Positions 1-7,687 of a stretch of DNA of 21,972 nt are shown piece after piece. Source of the stretch: Acidobacteriota bacterium (GTDB taxonomy: Bacteria > Acidobacteriota > Terriglobia > Terriglobales > Acidobacteriaceae). The notes below the pieces were generated by a model. The model ran no database searches. It saw nothing but the letters and a program-made list of their open reading frames with translations, and had not been told where the DNA came from. Location: the NCBI GenBank assembly GCA_021841795.1, contig JAKCDN010000009.1, forward strand, positions 1-21,972, given 5' to 3'. Within the stretch, counting starts at the first letter, position 1. Each line of letters starts with the position of its first letter. A program made the translations under genes and the position numbers.

Positions 1-370
1 AGTGTACCTCATCCATCAGCGAGCGGATAAGAAAGATGCCCCGGCCGGTTCCGCGCAGCAGGTTCTCCTGCGCCAGCGGATCGGGAACCTTTTCCGGGTC
101 AAAGCCCTTGCCCTCGTCCGCCACCGTAAAGATCAGGTCTTTGCCCGTGTTCTCCAGTGAGACTTCGATCTGCCGCGCCGGATCGTATTCGTTGCCGTGC
201 AGTACTGCATTCACCGCGGCCTCGCGCACCGCCATCGCGATATGGAAGCGCTGGTCCTCGTCCAGACCCGCCTCCGTAGCCAGCTGATCCGCAGCCGACT
301 CCACTTCCTCGACACTATCCATGGTGGAGTTCAACCTGAAGCTCCGCCGTCCTCTGCTGGATGCGCTCAC
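1..370 (-). CDS. Anti-sigma regulatory factor, RsbW-like serine kinase (HATPase_c_2), 3' end cut by window edge
   Basis: The 123 visible codons encode a GHKL-type ATPase of the RsbW/SpoIIAB class. Such proteins bind and phosphorylate anti-anti-sigma factors and control an alternative sigma factor or a stress response. The N box reads REAAVNAVLHGN, the G1 box is DEGKGFDP and the G2-like box is GTGRGIFLIRSL, in the expected order and spacing. I chose the GTG at 370 because it keeps the first beta strand (FRLNSTMDSVEEVE) that this fold needs. A GGAGG lies about 14 bases upstream, which is rather far. The ATG at 322 is the alternative start and has no clear ribosome site. The reading frame runs off the left edge, so only the last part of the domain is missing. 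The target sigma system is not visible. The gene is divergent from the MgtE_N/CBS gene. Confidence 0.85.
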   Translation of the reverse strand, partial: MSASSRGRRSFRLNSTMDSVEEVESAADQLATEAGLDEDQRFHIAMAVREAAVNAVLHGNEYDPARQIEVSLENTGKDLIFTVADEGKGFDPEKVPDPLAQENLLRGTGRGIFLIRSLMDEVH

Positions 371-422
371 CGGGCTGTCTCGGGCCTCCACAGGAGCCGA
401 TCGGGCCATCCGGCCCCGGCTA

Positions 423-466
423 TGTCAACCTTCTGGCAGTTTCAAGTCTGGATGCGAATGTGTCAA
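423..466 (-). promoter_or_regulatory. Possible promoter elements for the anti-sigma factor gene (two TTGACA hexamers)
   Basis: On the minus strand two perfect TTGACA hexamers occur at 466-461 and 428-423, 38 bases apart, in the divergent gap upstream of the GTG start at 370. Neither has a strong -10 at 16-18 bases; the best for the upstream copy is GAAACT at 443-438. The perfect -35 matches are seen directly. Promoter function is inference. Confidence 0.3.
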
Positions 467-537
467 GGTGCCTGCGCACGCATGCGGGCAAATCGCGTCC
501 TCGGCAACAGCCCGCCCTCAGGGTCTACACTCATCCC

Positions 538-1806
538 ATGGGTGCATCTGTCGAGCCGCGCATCGCAAACCGGGTCAGCCTGACGGCTATCCTCGGCACC
601 CCCGTCACCGATGCCCGCGGACAGCTCTGCGGCAAACTCAAGGATGTCGCCGTCACCACCGGCCGCGGCGGCGGCAAAGTCGCCGGCCTCGTGCTCAAAA
701 CCCGGAGCGGGCTTTCGCTCGTCCCCTCTCACGAAGTCATGGAGACGCCCGCCGGAACCCTCGAAGTCCGCTCTCCAGGCGTCCTCGCGCCGCTCCACGA
801 CGACGGCAACTATCTGCTCCTCCAGCAGGATCTCATCGACCGCCAGATCATCGACATCAACGGCCGCAAGGTCGTCCGCGTCAATGACGTGGACCTCGAG
901 TGGATGGGCCAGGGCGCCGCCCACCTGCTGCGCGTCGCCGAGGTCGAAGTCGGACTGCGCGGCGCCTTTCGCCGCATCTTCAAAGGCGTTCTGCCCCGCG
1001 CCCGCATGGAAGCGGTCTCGCGCAAGCTCAGCGCCCGCGCCATCCCCTGGGAGTACGTCGATGTCATCGAGCCCGACCCGGCCCGCCGCGTCAAGCTCCG
1101 CATCGAGCACGAGCGCCTCGCCGACATCCATCCCTCCGAGCTCGCCGACATCCTTGAAGATCTCGCCCCCGCCGAGCGCGAGGCCGTCTTTACCTCGCTC
1201 GACCAGGAAGTTGCCGCCGAAACCCTCGAAGAGGTCGAGCCCAAGCTGCAAAAAGCGCTCCTCGAAAAGCTCGATGACGAACGCATCGCCGACATCGTTG
1301 AGGAGATGGATCCCGGCGCCGCCGCCGACCTCCTCTCCGAACTCCCCGAAGATCAGTCCGACGCCATCCTCGAGGAGATGGAGCCCGAGGAGCGGCAGGA
1401 GGTCGAGGAGCTCCTCGAGTTCGACGAGCACTCCGCCGCCGGCTGCATGACCACCGAGTTCGTCTACCTCGGCCTCGACGCCACTGTCGATCAGGCCGCC
1501 GAGGCCCTCCGCAGCTTCGACGGCGACCAGGAAAGCGTCACCGAGATCTACCTCCTCGATGAAAAACGCATCCTCCGCGGCGCCGTCTCCCTCGCCCGCC
1601 TCGTCATGGCCCAACCCTCCACCCGCCTCGCCGTACTGACCGAAACCCGCGTCCTTTCCTGTCCCGCGGACCTGCATCAGAACGAGCTCGCCGAGATGTT
1701 CGACAAGTACAACCTCCATGCCCTGCCCGTCGTCGACGCCCAGGGCCGCATGGTCGGCGTCGTCCAGTCCGAACGCGTCATCGGCTTTCTCCGCGAAAAG
1801 CTGTAG
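538..1806 (+). CDS. Soluble PRC-barrel / MgtE_N / CBS-pair protein (no membrane domain)
   Basis: This 422-residue protein has a PRC-barrel-like region at about residues 15-120 (GTPVTDARGQLCGKLKDV) and a linker. An acidic MgtE N-terminal superhelix follows at about 195-300, with repeated DI/LLSELPEDQ-type helices. A CBS pair occupies about 300-422, beginning GCMTTEFV and ending with ALPVVDAQGRMVGVV. In MgtE channels these two cytosolic domains sense Mg2+ and gate the pore. The five-helix MgtE pore is absent here, so the protein cannot be a transporter itself, although relatives are often labelled as one. A regulatory or Mg2+-sensing role is inferred. I start at the ATG at 538 because homology-like sequence begins there; in-frame upstream codons from 361 overlap the divergent gene and look non-coding. 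No strong ribosome site is seen. A CNNM/CorC protein and an Nramp transporter in the same window may share its ion physiology. Confidence 0.85.
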   Translation: MGASVEPRIANRVSLTAILGTPVTDARGQLCGKLKDVAVTTGRGGGKVAGLVLKTRSGLSLVPSHEVMETPAGTLEVRSPGVLAPLHDDGNYLLLQQDLIDRQIIDINGRKVVRVNDVDLEWMGQGAAHLLRVAEVEVGLRGAFRRIFKGVLPRARMEAVSRKLSARAIPWEYVDVIEPDPARRVKLRIEHERLADIHPSELADILEDLAPAEREAVFTSLDQEVAAETLEEVEPKLQKALLEKLDDERIADIVEEMDPGAAADLLSELPEDQSDAILEEMEPEERQEVEELLEFDEHSAAGCMTTEFVYLGLDATVDQAAEALRSFDGDQESVTEIYLLDEKRILRGAVSLARLVMAQPSTRLAVLTETRVLSCPADLHQNELAEMFDKYNLHALPVVDAQGRMVGVVQSERVIGFLREKL

Positions 1807-1813
1807 CCCCTCC

Positions 1814-1829
1814 GCCGCGCCGGCGCGGC
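1814..1829. repeat. Perfect 16-base GC-only palindrome after the MgtE_N/CBS gene
   Basis: The bases GCCGCGCCGGCGCGGC are fully self-complementary and start 7 bases after the stop codon at 1806. There is no T tract behind them, so this is not a typical intrinsic terminator. It could be a Rho-independent pause or simply GC-rich sequence. The rest of the 269-base gap up to 2075 shows nothing I can assign. Confidence 0.3.
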
Positions 1830-2075
1830 TCACCCGAAACCCGCGACGCCAGGAACCCGGGGAGCTACTCGCCTCCCTTCCGCGGCGGTGCTACACTGTC
1901 CGCGGCATCCCGAATCCGGCCGGAGCGATCTCCTCGATCCCCGCCCGTTCCTCCTGTATCAGTCGGGATTCCCTGCGGGAAGGTGTCAAGCACTGGGCCC
2001 GGTATCGCAACGAATGCTTGAAGTACGCGGCCTCCCGCACTGCCATGCACAGCAGCACGGGGCGAGGGCATCGTT

Positions 2076-2786
2076 GTGGAAACGGACAATCGCTGGCAGC
2101 CTGTTACCGAAGAGTACCAAGCCCTCTTGGGCGATTCCTTCGATGCCGAAGGGGAAAATCAGAAAACCCTGCGCAACCTGCACCTCGCGGCCGCAAATAA
2201 AACCTGGCTCCAGAAAAAAACCCCTGTCGGCGTAGTGCTGATCGTCCTGTTCCTCTTCTACCGCGCCGGATTGTACGCGGCCTTGCTCATCATCCTTGCC
2301 GGCCTGCCCCGCTCTGACGCCTCCGCCTGGCTGGTGGGCAACATGAGCCATGTTCTCCGCCTGCCCCACGCGCTGGTCCACGTTGCGGCTGTTGAAGCCC
2401 CTGTGTTATTGAAAAAATTTGGCATGAATCCCGCCAGCCTGGCCGTCCTCGGCGGCGTCGATCAAAACGATCTTGAAGCCGCGCGCCGGCGGCAGCGCCT
2501 GCGGATGATGGGCTACCCGCTCTTCCTCGCGCTTTCCAGCCTGTTCGTCGCCTTCCTCTGCTCATATCGCCTGACCATCGTCCGCTGGCTGGTCATCCTT
2601 TACGCCGGCATCATCGTCCTCAAAGCCGGCGCGGACCTGGTCTCCGGCTGGCCGCCCGGCGGCGCAACCCAATGCTCTACCGTTGAAAGCTCCCTGCTCC
2701 TGCTCGCTGCCGCCCTGAACGCTTTCATCCTCTATTACTTTGCGCTCTGGCCGGGCGTCAGAGACTGGTTCAGGGGCGCGGCGTAA
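2076..2786 (+). CDS. Unrecognised four-helix membrane protein
   Basis: I do not recognise this 236-residue protein. It starts with a soluble stretch of about 48 residues. Four hydrophobic segments follow at roughly 51-77, 146-163, 167-187 and 205-225. A loop of about 65 residues between the first and second contains an ARRRQRLR basic patch at about 136-143, which probably faces the cytoplasm. The start is GTG at 2076, supported by a GCGAGGG purine run about 8 bases upstream. There is no signal peptide ahead of the first helix. The gene is 269 bases after the MgtE_N/CBS gene and ends only 9 bases before the convergent GH172 gene. GC content and codon use look like the neighbours. Coding status rests on the long open frame, the ribosome site and the coherent helix pattern. 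Confidence 0.7.
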   Translation: METDNRWQPVTEEYQALLGDSFDAEGENQKTLRNLHLAAANKTWLQKKTPVGVVLIVLFLFYRAGLYAALLIILAGLPRSDASAWLVGNMSHVLRLPHALVHVAAVEAPVLLKKFGMNPASLAVLGGVDQNDLEAARRRQRLRMMGYPLFLALSSLFVAFLCSYRLTIVRWLVILYAGIIVLKAGADLVSGWPPGGATQCSTVESSLLLLAAALNAFILYYFALWPGVRDWFRGAA

Positions 2787-2795
2787 TCCTGCGCC

Positions 2796-3965
2796 TCAAC
2801 CCGCCGGAGGCGCGGCCGCGCCTTTGGGCCCTCCCACCGCAAACACCCGCGGAACCCGGTCGGCCGCCGGCGGCAGCGCCGGAAACGCCGCGTGCGGCTC
2901 GCTCTGGTACCAGTAGGCGGTCGAGTAGAAGTTGTCCGAGCGGTTGTTGCCCGTGCCGTGCTCGATGCTCACCTTGATTGACTTCTCAAAGGCAATCGGG
3001 CTCTCGCTGTGCCAGCGGTACAGGCAATACCGCCCTCCGATCCGCTCCGGATCAACCACATACGGCGCGCCCTGACGCTGGTTTGCAAATGCCTGCCCGC
3101 CAAAATCCCACGCCCCGTTAAAGTAGTCCTCGGTCCCCGTGCCGTTGATCGTCGGCAGCGCATCCCCGTCCACAAAGATCATGTCGTCGCCTTCGCCAAA
3201 CCAGCCGTTCTCGTTCTGCAGCACCGCCTGCGTCACGCCCACAAAGTGCCCGCGCCCCTCGGCTTCAAGAAATACATAATTCTCTTTGCCGTCCAGGTTC
3301 TTCCCCTCGTCCGCCACGGCCCTGCAGGGCGCGGCCTGCCGGTACTGCGCATGAAAGCGCCCCAGCCCCTCGGGAAGTGTCGCAAGCGCAACGTAGTCGA
3401 TGGCGAAATAAAGGCTGCGTACGGCCGCCGGTCCTTCGTTCGTCAGCGTCATCCGCGCTGAAGAGGCAAACGGCATCGCAAAATAAGCGTTCAGCGCCTT
3501 GATCGGCGCCACGGCCACCAACTCCGATTGATACACAAAATACTCGCCCAGGCCCAGACCGAAAAAATCCCCGATCGGAACTTCAATCGAAGGCGTCGTC
3601 TCCCCGTCCCACCACGCCCGCAGCACCAGGTTCTTCAGGTGCATCGGATCGGGCGAGTTGATCGTGAACCACAGGTGCGAAATCACGCCGGCGCCCCGCG
3701 CATCCAGCAGCGTCGCCGTCTGCCCCGCCTGCACCTCCACCCAGTCCGCGTTGCCTCCCGTGCGGTCCCAGCTTGACGAGCGCGCGTTCCTGTAGCTCCG
3801 CAGCCGCGCCGGCGCCAGCAGTTCCTCCGGCGCCACGGCCGCGCCCTCCGCCTGCGCCTGCGGCGCGCTCATGCCCAGCAGCGCCGCCGCCGGAAGGCCT
3901 GCAGCCATCGTTCCCAGCAGCGCGCGCCGGCTGGTTCCGGCCCTGACCGTCTCTTGTTTCGACAT
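2796..3965 (-). CDS. Tat-exported DUF2961 / GH172 family glycoside hydrolase
   Basis: This 389-residue protein belongs to the DUF2961 family, now GH172. Known members act on furanosides (difructose dianhydride I synthase/hydrolase, alpha-D-fructofuranosidase, alpha-D-arabinofuranosidase). Residues 12-39 form a twin-arginine signal (SRRALLG, then a hydrophobic run and AQA). The two acidic motifs I would take for the active site are GWFGEGDDM (E258) and GTGTEDYFNGAW (E279, D280). The family-typical C-terminal segment RWHSESPIAFEKSIKVSIEHG is present. Length matches single-domain members. The ATG at 3965 has an excellent AGGAGG 7 bases upstream. It lies 39 bases after the GH127 gene on the same strand, so the two are probably cotranscribed. 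Pairing with an arabinofuranosidase family favours an arabinose- or fructose-type furanoside substrate. The exact sugar and anomer cannot be read from sequence. Confidence 0.88.
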   Translation of the reverse strand: MSKQETVRAGTSRRALLGTMAAGLPAAALLGMSAPQAQAEGAAVAPEELLAPARLRSYRNARSSSWDRTGGNADWVEVQAGQTATLLDARGAGVISHLWFTINSPDPMHLKNLVLRAWWDGETTPSIEVPIGDFFGLGLGEYFVYQSELVAVAPIKALNAYFAMPFASSARMTLTNEGPAAVRSLYFAIDYVALATLPEGLGRFHAQYRQAAPCRAVADEGKNLDGKENYVFLEAEGRGHFVGVTQAVLQNENGWFGEGDDMIFVDGDALPTINGTGTEDYFNGAWDFGGQAFANQRQGAPYVVDPERIGGRYCLYRWHSESPIAFEKSIKVSIEHGTGNNRSDNFYSTAYWYQSEPHAAFPALPPAADRVPRVFAVGGPKGAAAPPAG

Positions 3966-4004
3966 GCCCCACCCTCCTGTGCCGGCTCGCTTCCGCCGCG
4001 CGCC

Positions 4005-6065
4005 TCAGCGCGGAACCTCCGGAAACACCGTGAGCCTCAGCTGCGTCGCCCCGTAAGGCACCAGTCTCACCCGCTCCACCTCGCCCACCACGTGCCCCGT
4101 GGCCGCTTCGCCGCTCAGCTCCGGCAGCGGCGGCGTAAACTTCTGCTCCGGCTGCGCCGGATTCGCCTGCAGCTCCCAGCCGTCGATCTTGCGCACCGGC
4201 ACCGTCAGCGACAGCGGGGGATTCTCCCATGGATCCTCAACCGGGCCCTCGGCCTGCTGCACCTCGACCTCGTGTTTCAGCTTCTCGCTATCCAGGGCAA
4301 GACCGTAGTTCCACGCGCTGGCCGGCATCGCCTCCCAGCTCGGAAACTCCTCCGTGGTGTACTTCGGCTCCACGCGCGGCGTCCATTGCTCCTTGATCGG
4401 AAGCGAATACACAAGCGGTCCGCGCTCGATGCCCATGCCGTTCTGCGGCCAGTGCGAAAGCGACAGCTTCATCGGCAGCGTCAGCTCGATCCGGTCCCCG
4501 GGCTTGAACGTACGGTTCAGAACCATGAAGCCTTTCTCATTCGGCGTCGCCGCAACCCGCGCCCGGTTCACGCGCAGGCTCGGCGCATCGCACCAGCCCG
4601 GAACCCGCAACTCCAGCGGAAACGTAACCGGCCCATCGGCGTCGATGCGAAACTCGATCTTTTCCTCGAACGGATAATTCGTAGTCTGCGTGATGCGCAC
4701 CGTCCTTGCGCTCGCGCCGACGCCCACGCGCGCGCTCACCGTCGAGGGACCATACAGCACCGCCGCCAGTCCGCCCTCCGCCGTCTTCATCCACATCCGG
4801 ATCGCGTAGTTGGGAAAGATGCGATGGACGTTGCCGCCGCAGCAGGCGGTTCTCTGCCCCGGGTTCGGCTGGTACGCCATCATCCGCCCGCCGTGTTCCA
4901 TCACGTTGTGATCGGAGTCGAGCGTCGCCAGAAACTGGTTCGGGCACGAGAAATACTGCAGCCCCTTCCAGTCGTTCCGGATCGCTCCCGGCGCGGCGTT
5001 GAAGCAGGCGCGCTCCACCCGGTCGGCCCACACCCCCGCGCCCGTCGCCATCAGCATGTAGCCCCACGACCACGTGTGATCGGCAATATCGCACGTCTCA
5101 TGCGAATCGAGCGACGTCACCGTGCGATAGTACTCGGTCGTCGACGGAATGCCGTCGATCAGCATGTGATGATCGAAGATCCGCCGCTCGGCCGCTTCGG
5201 CAAATCGAAGATACTCCGCGTCTCCCGTATAGAGATAAAGAATCGCCGGCAGCTTCATCGTCTCCGCATACGTCACCCCGTGCGAGTCGATCGGCGTCGC
5301 CGCATAAACCCGCATCGCCGTCAGATCCGCGTAGCCCGGCGCCGTCATGAACTCCCGCCACGCATCTTCGGCCCGCGTCCGCAGCGCCGCGTCGCCGGTG
5401 CGCGCGTATGTCCACAGCATGCCTTCCACATTCGTGACATTCCTGATCGGCTTGCCATAATCCGCCGGATCATGCAGGAAGTGCTTGCGCAGCGCCTCCG
5501 CAATGGCCGCGCTCCCCGGCCCTGCGGACCCCTCCGTCGCATCCGACAGCGCCGCAAAGCTCCGAAACATCACGTTCTGCGGCCAGCGATGGTAGTCCCC
5601 CACCGGATTCTCAAAAAACTTCGGCCCCAGATATCCGTCCGTGTCCGCGTGCGCCAGCGTGTAGTCCAGGCTCGCGCGCACCTGCGCCAGCAGATCCGCG
5701 TTCCCCAGCACCAGCGACAGGCGCATGGCCCCGTCCAGCCAATAGGCCTTCTGCTCCCACGGCCACCACGACTCGCCCGTCTCTTCGCCCGACCAGTACC
5801 CTTCGGTAAACGGCCACGACACCTGCGGAAGCTTCGAGCCCAGCTCCGCCGCCTGCTTGTCCAGCGTATTGCGCAGCCACCCCTCCGGACGCACCGCCCC
5901 CGGAGCCAGCGGCTCCAGCTCTCCGTAATACTTGACCCCGGACTGCGGTCCCTCCGCCCCCAACGTCAGTCTTCCCTGCGCCAGCACCGCCGACGCCAGC
6001 GCGGCAAAACGAAGAAACTCGCGCCGGCTCCAGTCCATCGCGCCTGCGCGCGGAGGGTTCGTCAT
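4005..6065 (-). CDS. Tat-exported GH127 (DUF1680) beta-L-arabinofuranosidase-family enzyme
   Basis: This 686-residue protein is a member of GH127, whose characterised enzymes release L-arabinofuranose using a zinc-bound cysteine nucleophile. The N-terminus carries a textbook Tat motif, SRREFLRF (13-20). An (alpha/alpha)6 barrel follows at about 50-430, then beta-rich C-terminal domains. The zinc/catalytic set is visible: E323 and C325 in HETCDIAD, and adjacent C408 and C409 in ACCGGNVHRIF. These match the Glu-x-Cys and Cys-Cys pattern described for the Bifidobacterium longum enzyme HypBA1. E311 in TEYYRT may be the acid/base. The ATG at 6065 has GAGGAG 8 bases upstream. It is the first gene of a probable two-gene operon with the GH172 gene. 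An extended -10 element lies about 60 bases upstream. Substrate could differ from beta-L-arabinofuranosides, because DUF1680 relatives include other activities. Confidence 0.9.
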   Translation of the reverse strand: MTNPPRAGAMDWSRREFLRFAALASAVLAQGRLTLGAEGPQSGVKYYGELEPLAPGAVRPEGWLRNTLDKQAAELGSKLPQVSWPFTEGYWSGEETGESWWPWEQKAYWLDGAMRLSLVLGNADLLAQVRASLDYTLAHADTDGYLGPKFFENPVGDYHRWPQNVMFRSFAALSDATEGSAGPGSAAIAEALRKHFLHDPADYGKPIRNVTNVEGMLWTYARTGDAALRTRAEDAWREFMTAPGYADLTAMRVYAATPIDSHGVTYAETMKLPAILYLYTGDAEYLRFAEAAERRIFDHHMLIDGIPSTTEYYRTVTSLDSHETCDIADHTWSWGYMLMATGAGVWADRVERACFNAAPGAIRNDWKGLQYFSCPNQFLATLDSDHNVMEHGGRMMAYQPNPGQRTACCGGNVHRIFPNYAIRMWMKTAEGGLAAVLYGPSTVSARVGVGASARTVRITQTTNYPFEEKIEFRIDADGPVTFPLELRVPGWCDAPSLRVNRARVAATPNEKGFMVLNRTFKPGDRIELTLPMKLSLSHWPQNGMGIERGPLVYSLPIKEQWTPRVEPKYTTEEFPSWEAMPASAWNYGLALDSEKLKHEVEVQQAEGPVEDPWENPPLSLTVPVRKIDGWELQANPAQPEQKFTPPLPELSGEAATGHVVGEVERVRLVPYGATQLRLTVFPEVPR

Positions 6066-6122
6066 TTTGTTGTCTCCTCGGGGAATTTTCGCCTGCGCTG
6101 TCTCCCTTGCGCGCGAAAGCGA

Positions 6123-6131
6123 ATTCTAGCA
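6123..6131 (-). promoter_or_regulatory. Extended -10 element upstream of the GH127-GH172 operon
   Basis: Reading the minus strand, TGCTAGAAT gives an extended -10 (TG, one base, then TAGAAT, five of six to TATAAT). A transcript starting about 7 bases downstream would have a leader of about 50 bases before the ATG at 6065, including its GAGGAG site. No good -35 is seen, which extended -10 promoters can tolerate. Confidence 0.45.
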
Positions 6132-6295
6132 CAGCCGTTGCTGCCCAAACGCCGGCCCCGCCTGCGCGCCATCCCCCGCTCTGCCTCATTTTTCCCCGCC
6201 CCTCGTGCGATCGCGGTCCGGCCTGTTATGGTCAGGAAGGAAATCTGTTCCATTCACGGCATTCTTCGATGAACCCGCCATAGGAACCCGACAGT

Positions 6296-7543
6296 ATGTG
6301 GAAGCGCTGGCGAATCCGGATCCTGCTCTTTCTGGCCGTCCTCGGCCCCGGTTTCATTACTGCCAACGTCGATAACGACTCCGGCGGCATCTTCACCTAC
6401 TCCCAGGCCGGCGCCCAGTACGGGTACACCCTGCTCTGGACCATGATTCCCATCACCATCGCCCTCATCGTCGTGCAGGAAATGTGCGGCCGCATGGGCG
6501 TGGTCACAGGCAAGGGGCTCAGCGACCTCATCCGCGAAGAGTTCGGCCTACGCATCACCTTCGTCCTCATGGTGCTGCTCGTCGTCGTCAATTACACCAA
6601 CGTCGTCACCGAGTTCATCGGCATCGCCGGCTCCCTGCACCTCTTCCACGTCTCCAAATTCATCTCCGTGCCCCTCTGCGCCCTGCTCGTCTGGGCGCTC
6701 GTCCTCCGCGGCGATTACAAAAGCACTGAGAAGATCTTCCTCGCCGCCTCGCTCGTCTACATCGCCTACATCTTTGCCGGCGTCCTCGCCCAGCCCGACT
6801 GGCACGAGTCCCTCCTCGCCACCATCCGCCCACCCGCAAAAACCGTGTGGAACGAAAAATATATCTACATGGCCATCGGCGTCGTCGGCACCACCATCGC
6901 CCCCTGGATGCAGTTCTACCTCCAGTCCTCCATCGTGGAAAAGGGCATTCGCGTCAAGGACTACGCAGCCTCCCGCCTCGATGTCATCGTGGGCTGCATC
7001 TTCACCGACCTCATCGCCTGGTTCATCGTCGTCGCCTGCGCCGCCACCCTCTTCGTGCACGGCATGGGCGCCATCCAGGTGGCCGCGGACGCCGCTGAAG
7101 CCATGCGCCCCCTCGCCGGCGACTATGCCTTCGTCCTCTTCGCCTTCGGCCTCTTTAACGCCTCCCTCTTCGCCGCGTCCATCCTCCCTCTCTCCACCGC
7201 CTACACCGTCTGCGAAGGCCTCGGCGTCGAGTCCGGCGTCGACAAAAGCTTCCGCGAAGCCCCTTTCTTCTACTGGCTCTACTCGCTCCTCATCGTCGGC
7301 GGCGCGCTCACCGTCCTCCTGCTGCCCGATGCCCAGCTCGTCAACGTCGCCATCCTCTCGCAGGTGCTCAACGGCGTGCTGCTGCCCGTGGTCATCATTC
7401 TCATGCTGCTGCTCATCAACCGCTCTGACCTGATGGGCCAGTACAAAAACTCCCGCCTCTGGAACTGGATCGCCTGGGGCACCAGCCTCATCGTCATCGG
7501 CATGACCTTGGCCATGCTCTGGGGCATGCTCCCCGGCCATTGA
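6296..7543 (+). CDS. Nramp (SLC11)-family divalent cation transporter with altered metal site, possibly Mg2+-type
   Basis: This 415-residue membrane protein has the Nramp fold: about 11 hydrophobic helices, the opening GPGFITA, TYSQAGAQYGY after the broken first helix, and a TM6 segment GTTIAPWMQFYLQSS (198-212). Two signature sites differ from classical Mn/Fe transporters. The TM1 DPGN motif reads D28-S-G-G31. The TM6 position normally held by the soft-metal-binding methionine (MPHN) is A202 (APWM). Loss of that methionine is a known feature of Nramp-related magnesium transporters. Mg2+ or another hard cation is therefore a reasonable inferred substrate, though not proven. The ATG at 6296 has an AGGA about 10 bases upstream. 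The gene is divergent from the GH127 operon and convergent with the Nudix gene. No Mn or Mg riboswitch is recognisable in the 230-base upstream gap. Confidence 0.9.
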   Translation: MWKRWRIRILLFLAVLGPGFITANVDNDSGGIFTYSQAGAQYGYTLLWTMIPITIALIVVQEMCGRMGVVTGKGLSDLIREEFGLRITFVLMVLLVVVNYTNVVTEFIGIAGSLHLFHVSKFISVPLCALLVWALVLRGDYKSTEKIFLAASLVYIAYIFAGVLAQPDWHESLLATIRPPAKTVWNEKYIYMAIGVVGTTIAPWMQFYLQSSIVEKGIRVKDYAASRLDVIVGCIFTDLIAWFIVVACAATLFVHGMGAIQVAADAAEAMRPLAGDYAFVLFAFGLFNASLFAASILPLSTAYTVCEGLGVESGVDKSFREAPFFYWLYSLLIVGGALTVLLLPDAQLVNVAILSQVLNGVLLPVVIILMLLLINRSDLMGQYKNSRLWNWIAWGTSLIVIGMTLAMLWGMLPGH

Positions 7544-7687
7544 TGCCTTGGGGCGCGCCGCTCCGCCTGCGCCCGGGACCGTTCAAACCGCCGGCCCTTG
7601 CGCGCAACGCAACCACTTCCCGCCTTGTCGTTTTTATTTAAGCGATTGTGCGCTGCGGAAAGCCCGGCAGAGCGCCGGCGCAGCGGC

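Noticed and set aside
361..537. In-frame upstream extension of the MgtE_N/CBS protein
   Set aside because: It would overlap the divergent anti-sigma gene and its promoter region, and the sequence is unlike the family. The ATG at 538 is adequate.
463..1833. Long open frame antisense to the MgtE_N/CBS gene
   Set aside because: High GC content and C-ending codons keep the opposite strand free of stops. The translation is low-complexity Gly/Glu/Asp-rich with no motif, while the plus strand has recognisable domains.
3954..6272. 772-codon open frame antisense to the GH127 and GH172 genes
   Set aside because: It is Arg/His/Pro-rich with no fold signature and spans two clearly real minus-strand genes and their intergenic gap.
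7651..7685. CGCTGCG/CGCAGCG hairpin between the convergent Nramp and Nudix genes as a terminator
   Set aside because: The stem is 7 base pairs with a 21-base loop and no T tract follows on either strand. The T-rich run at 7631-7640 lies before it, not after.
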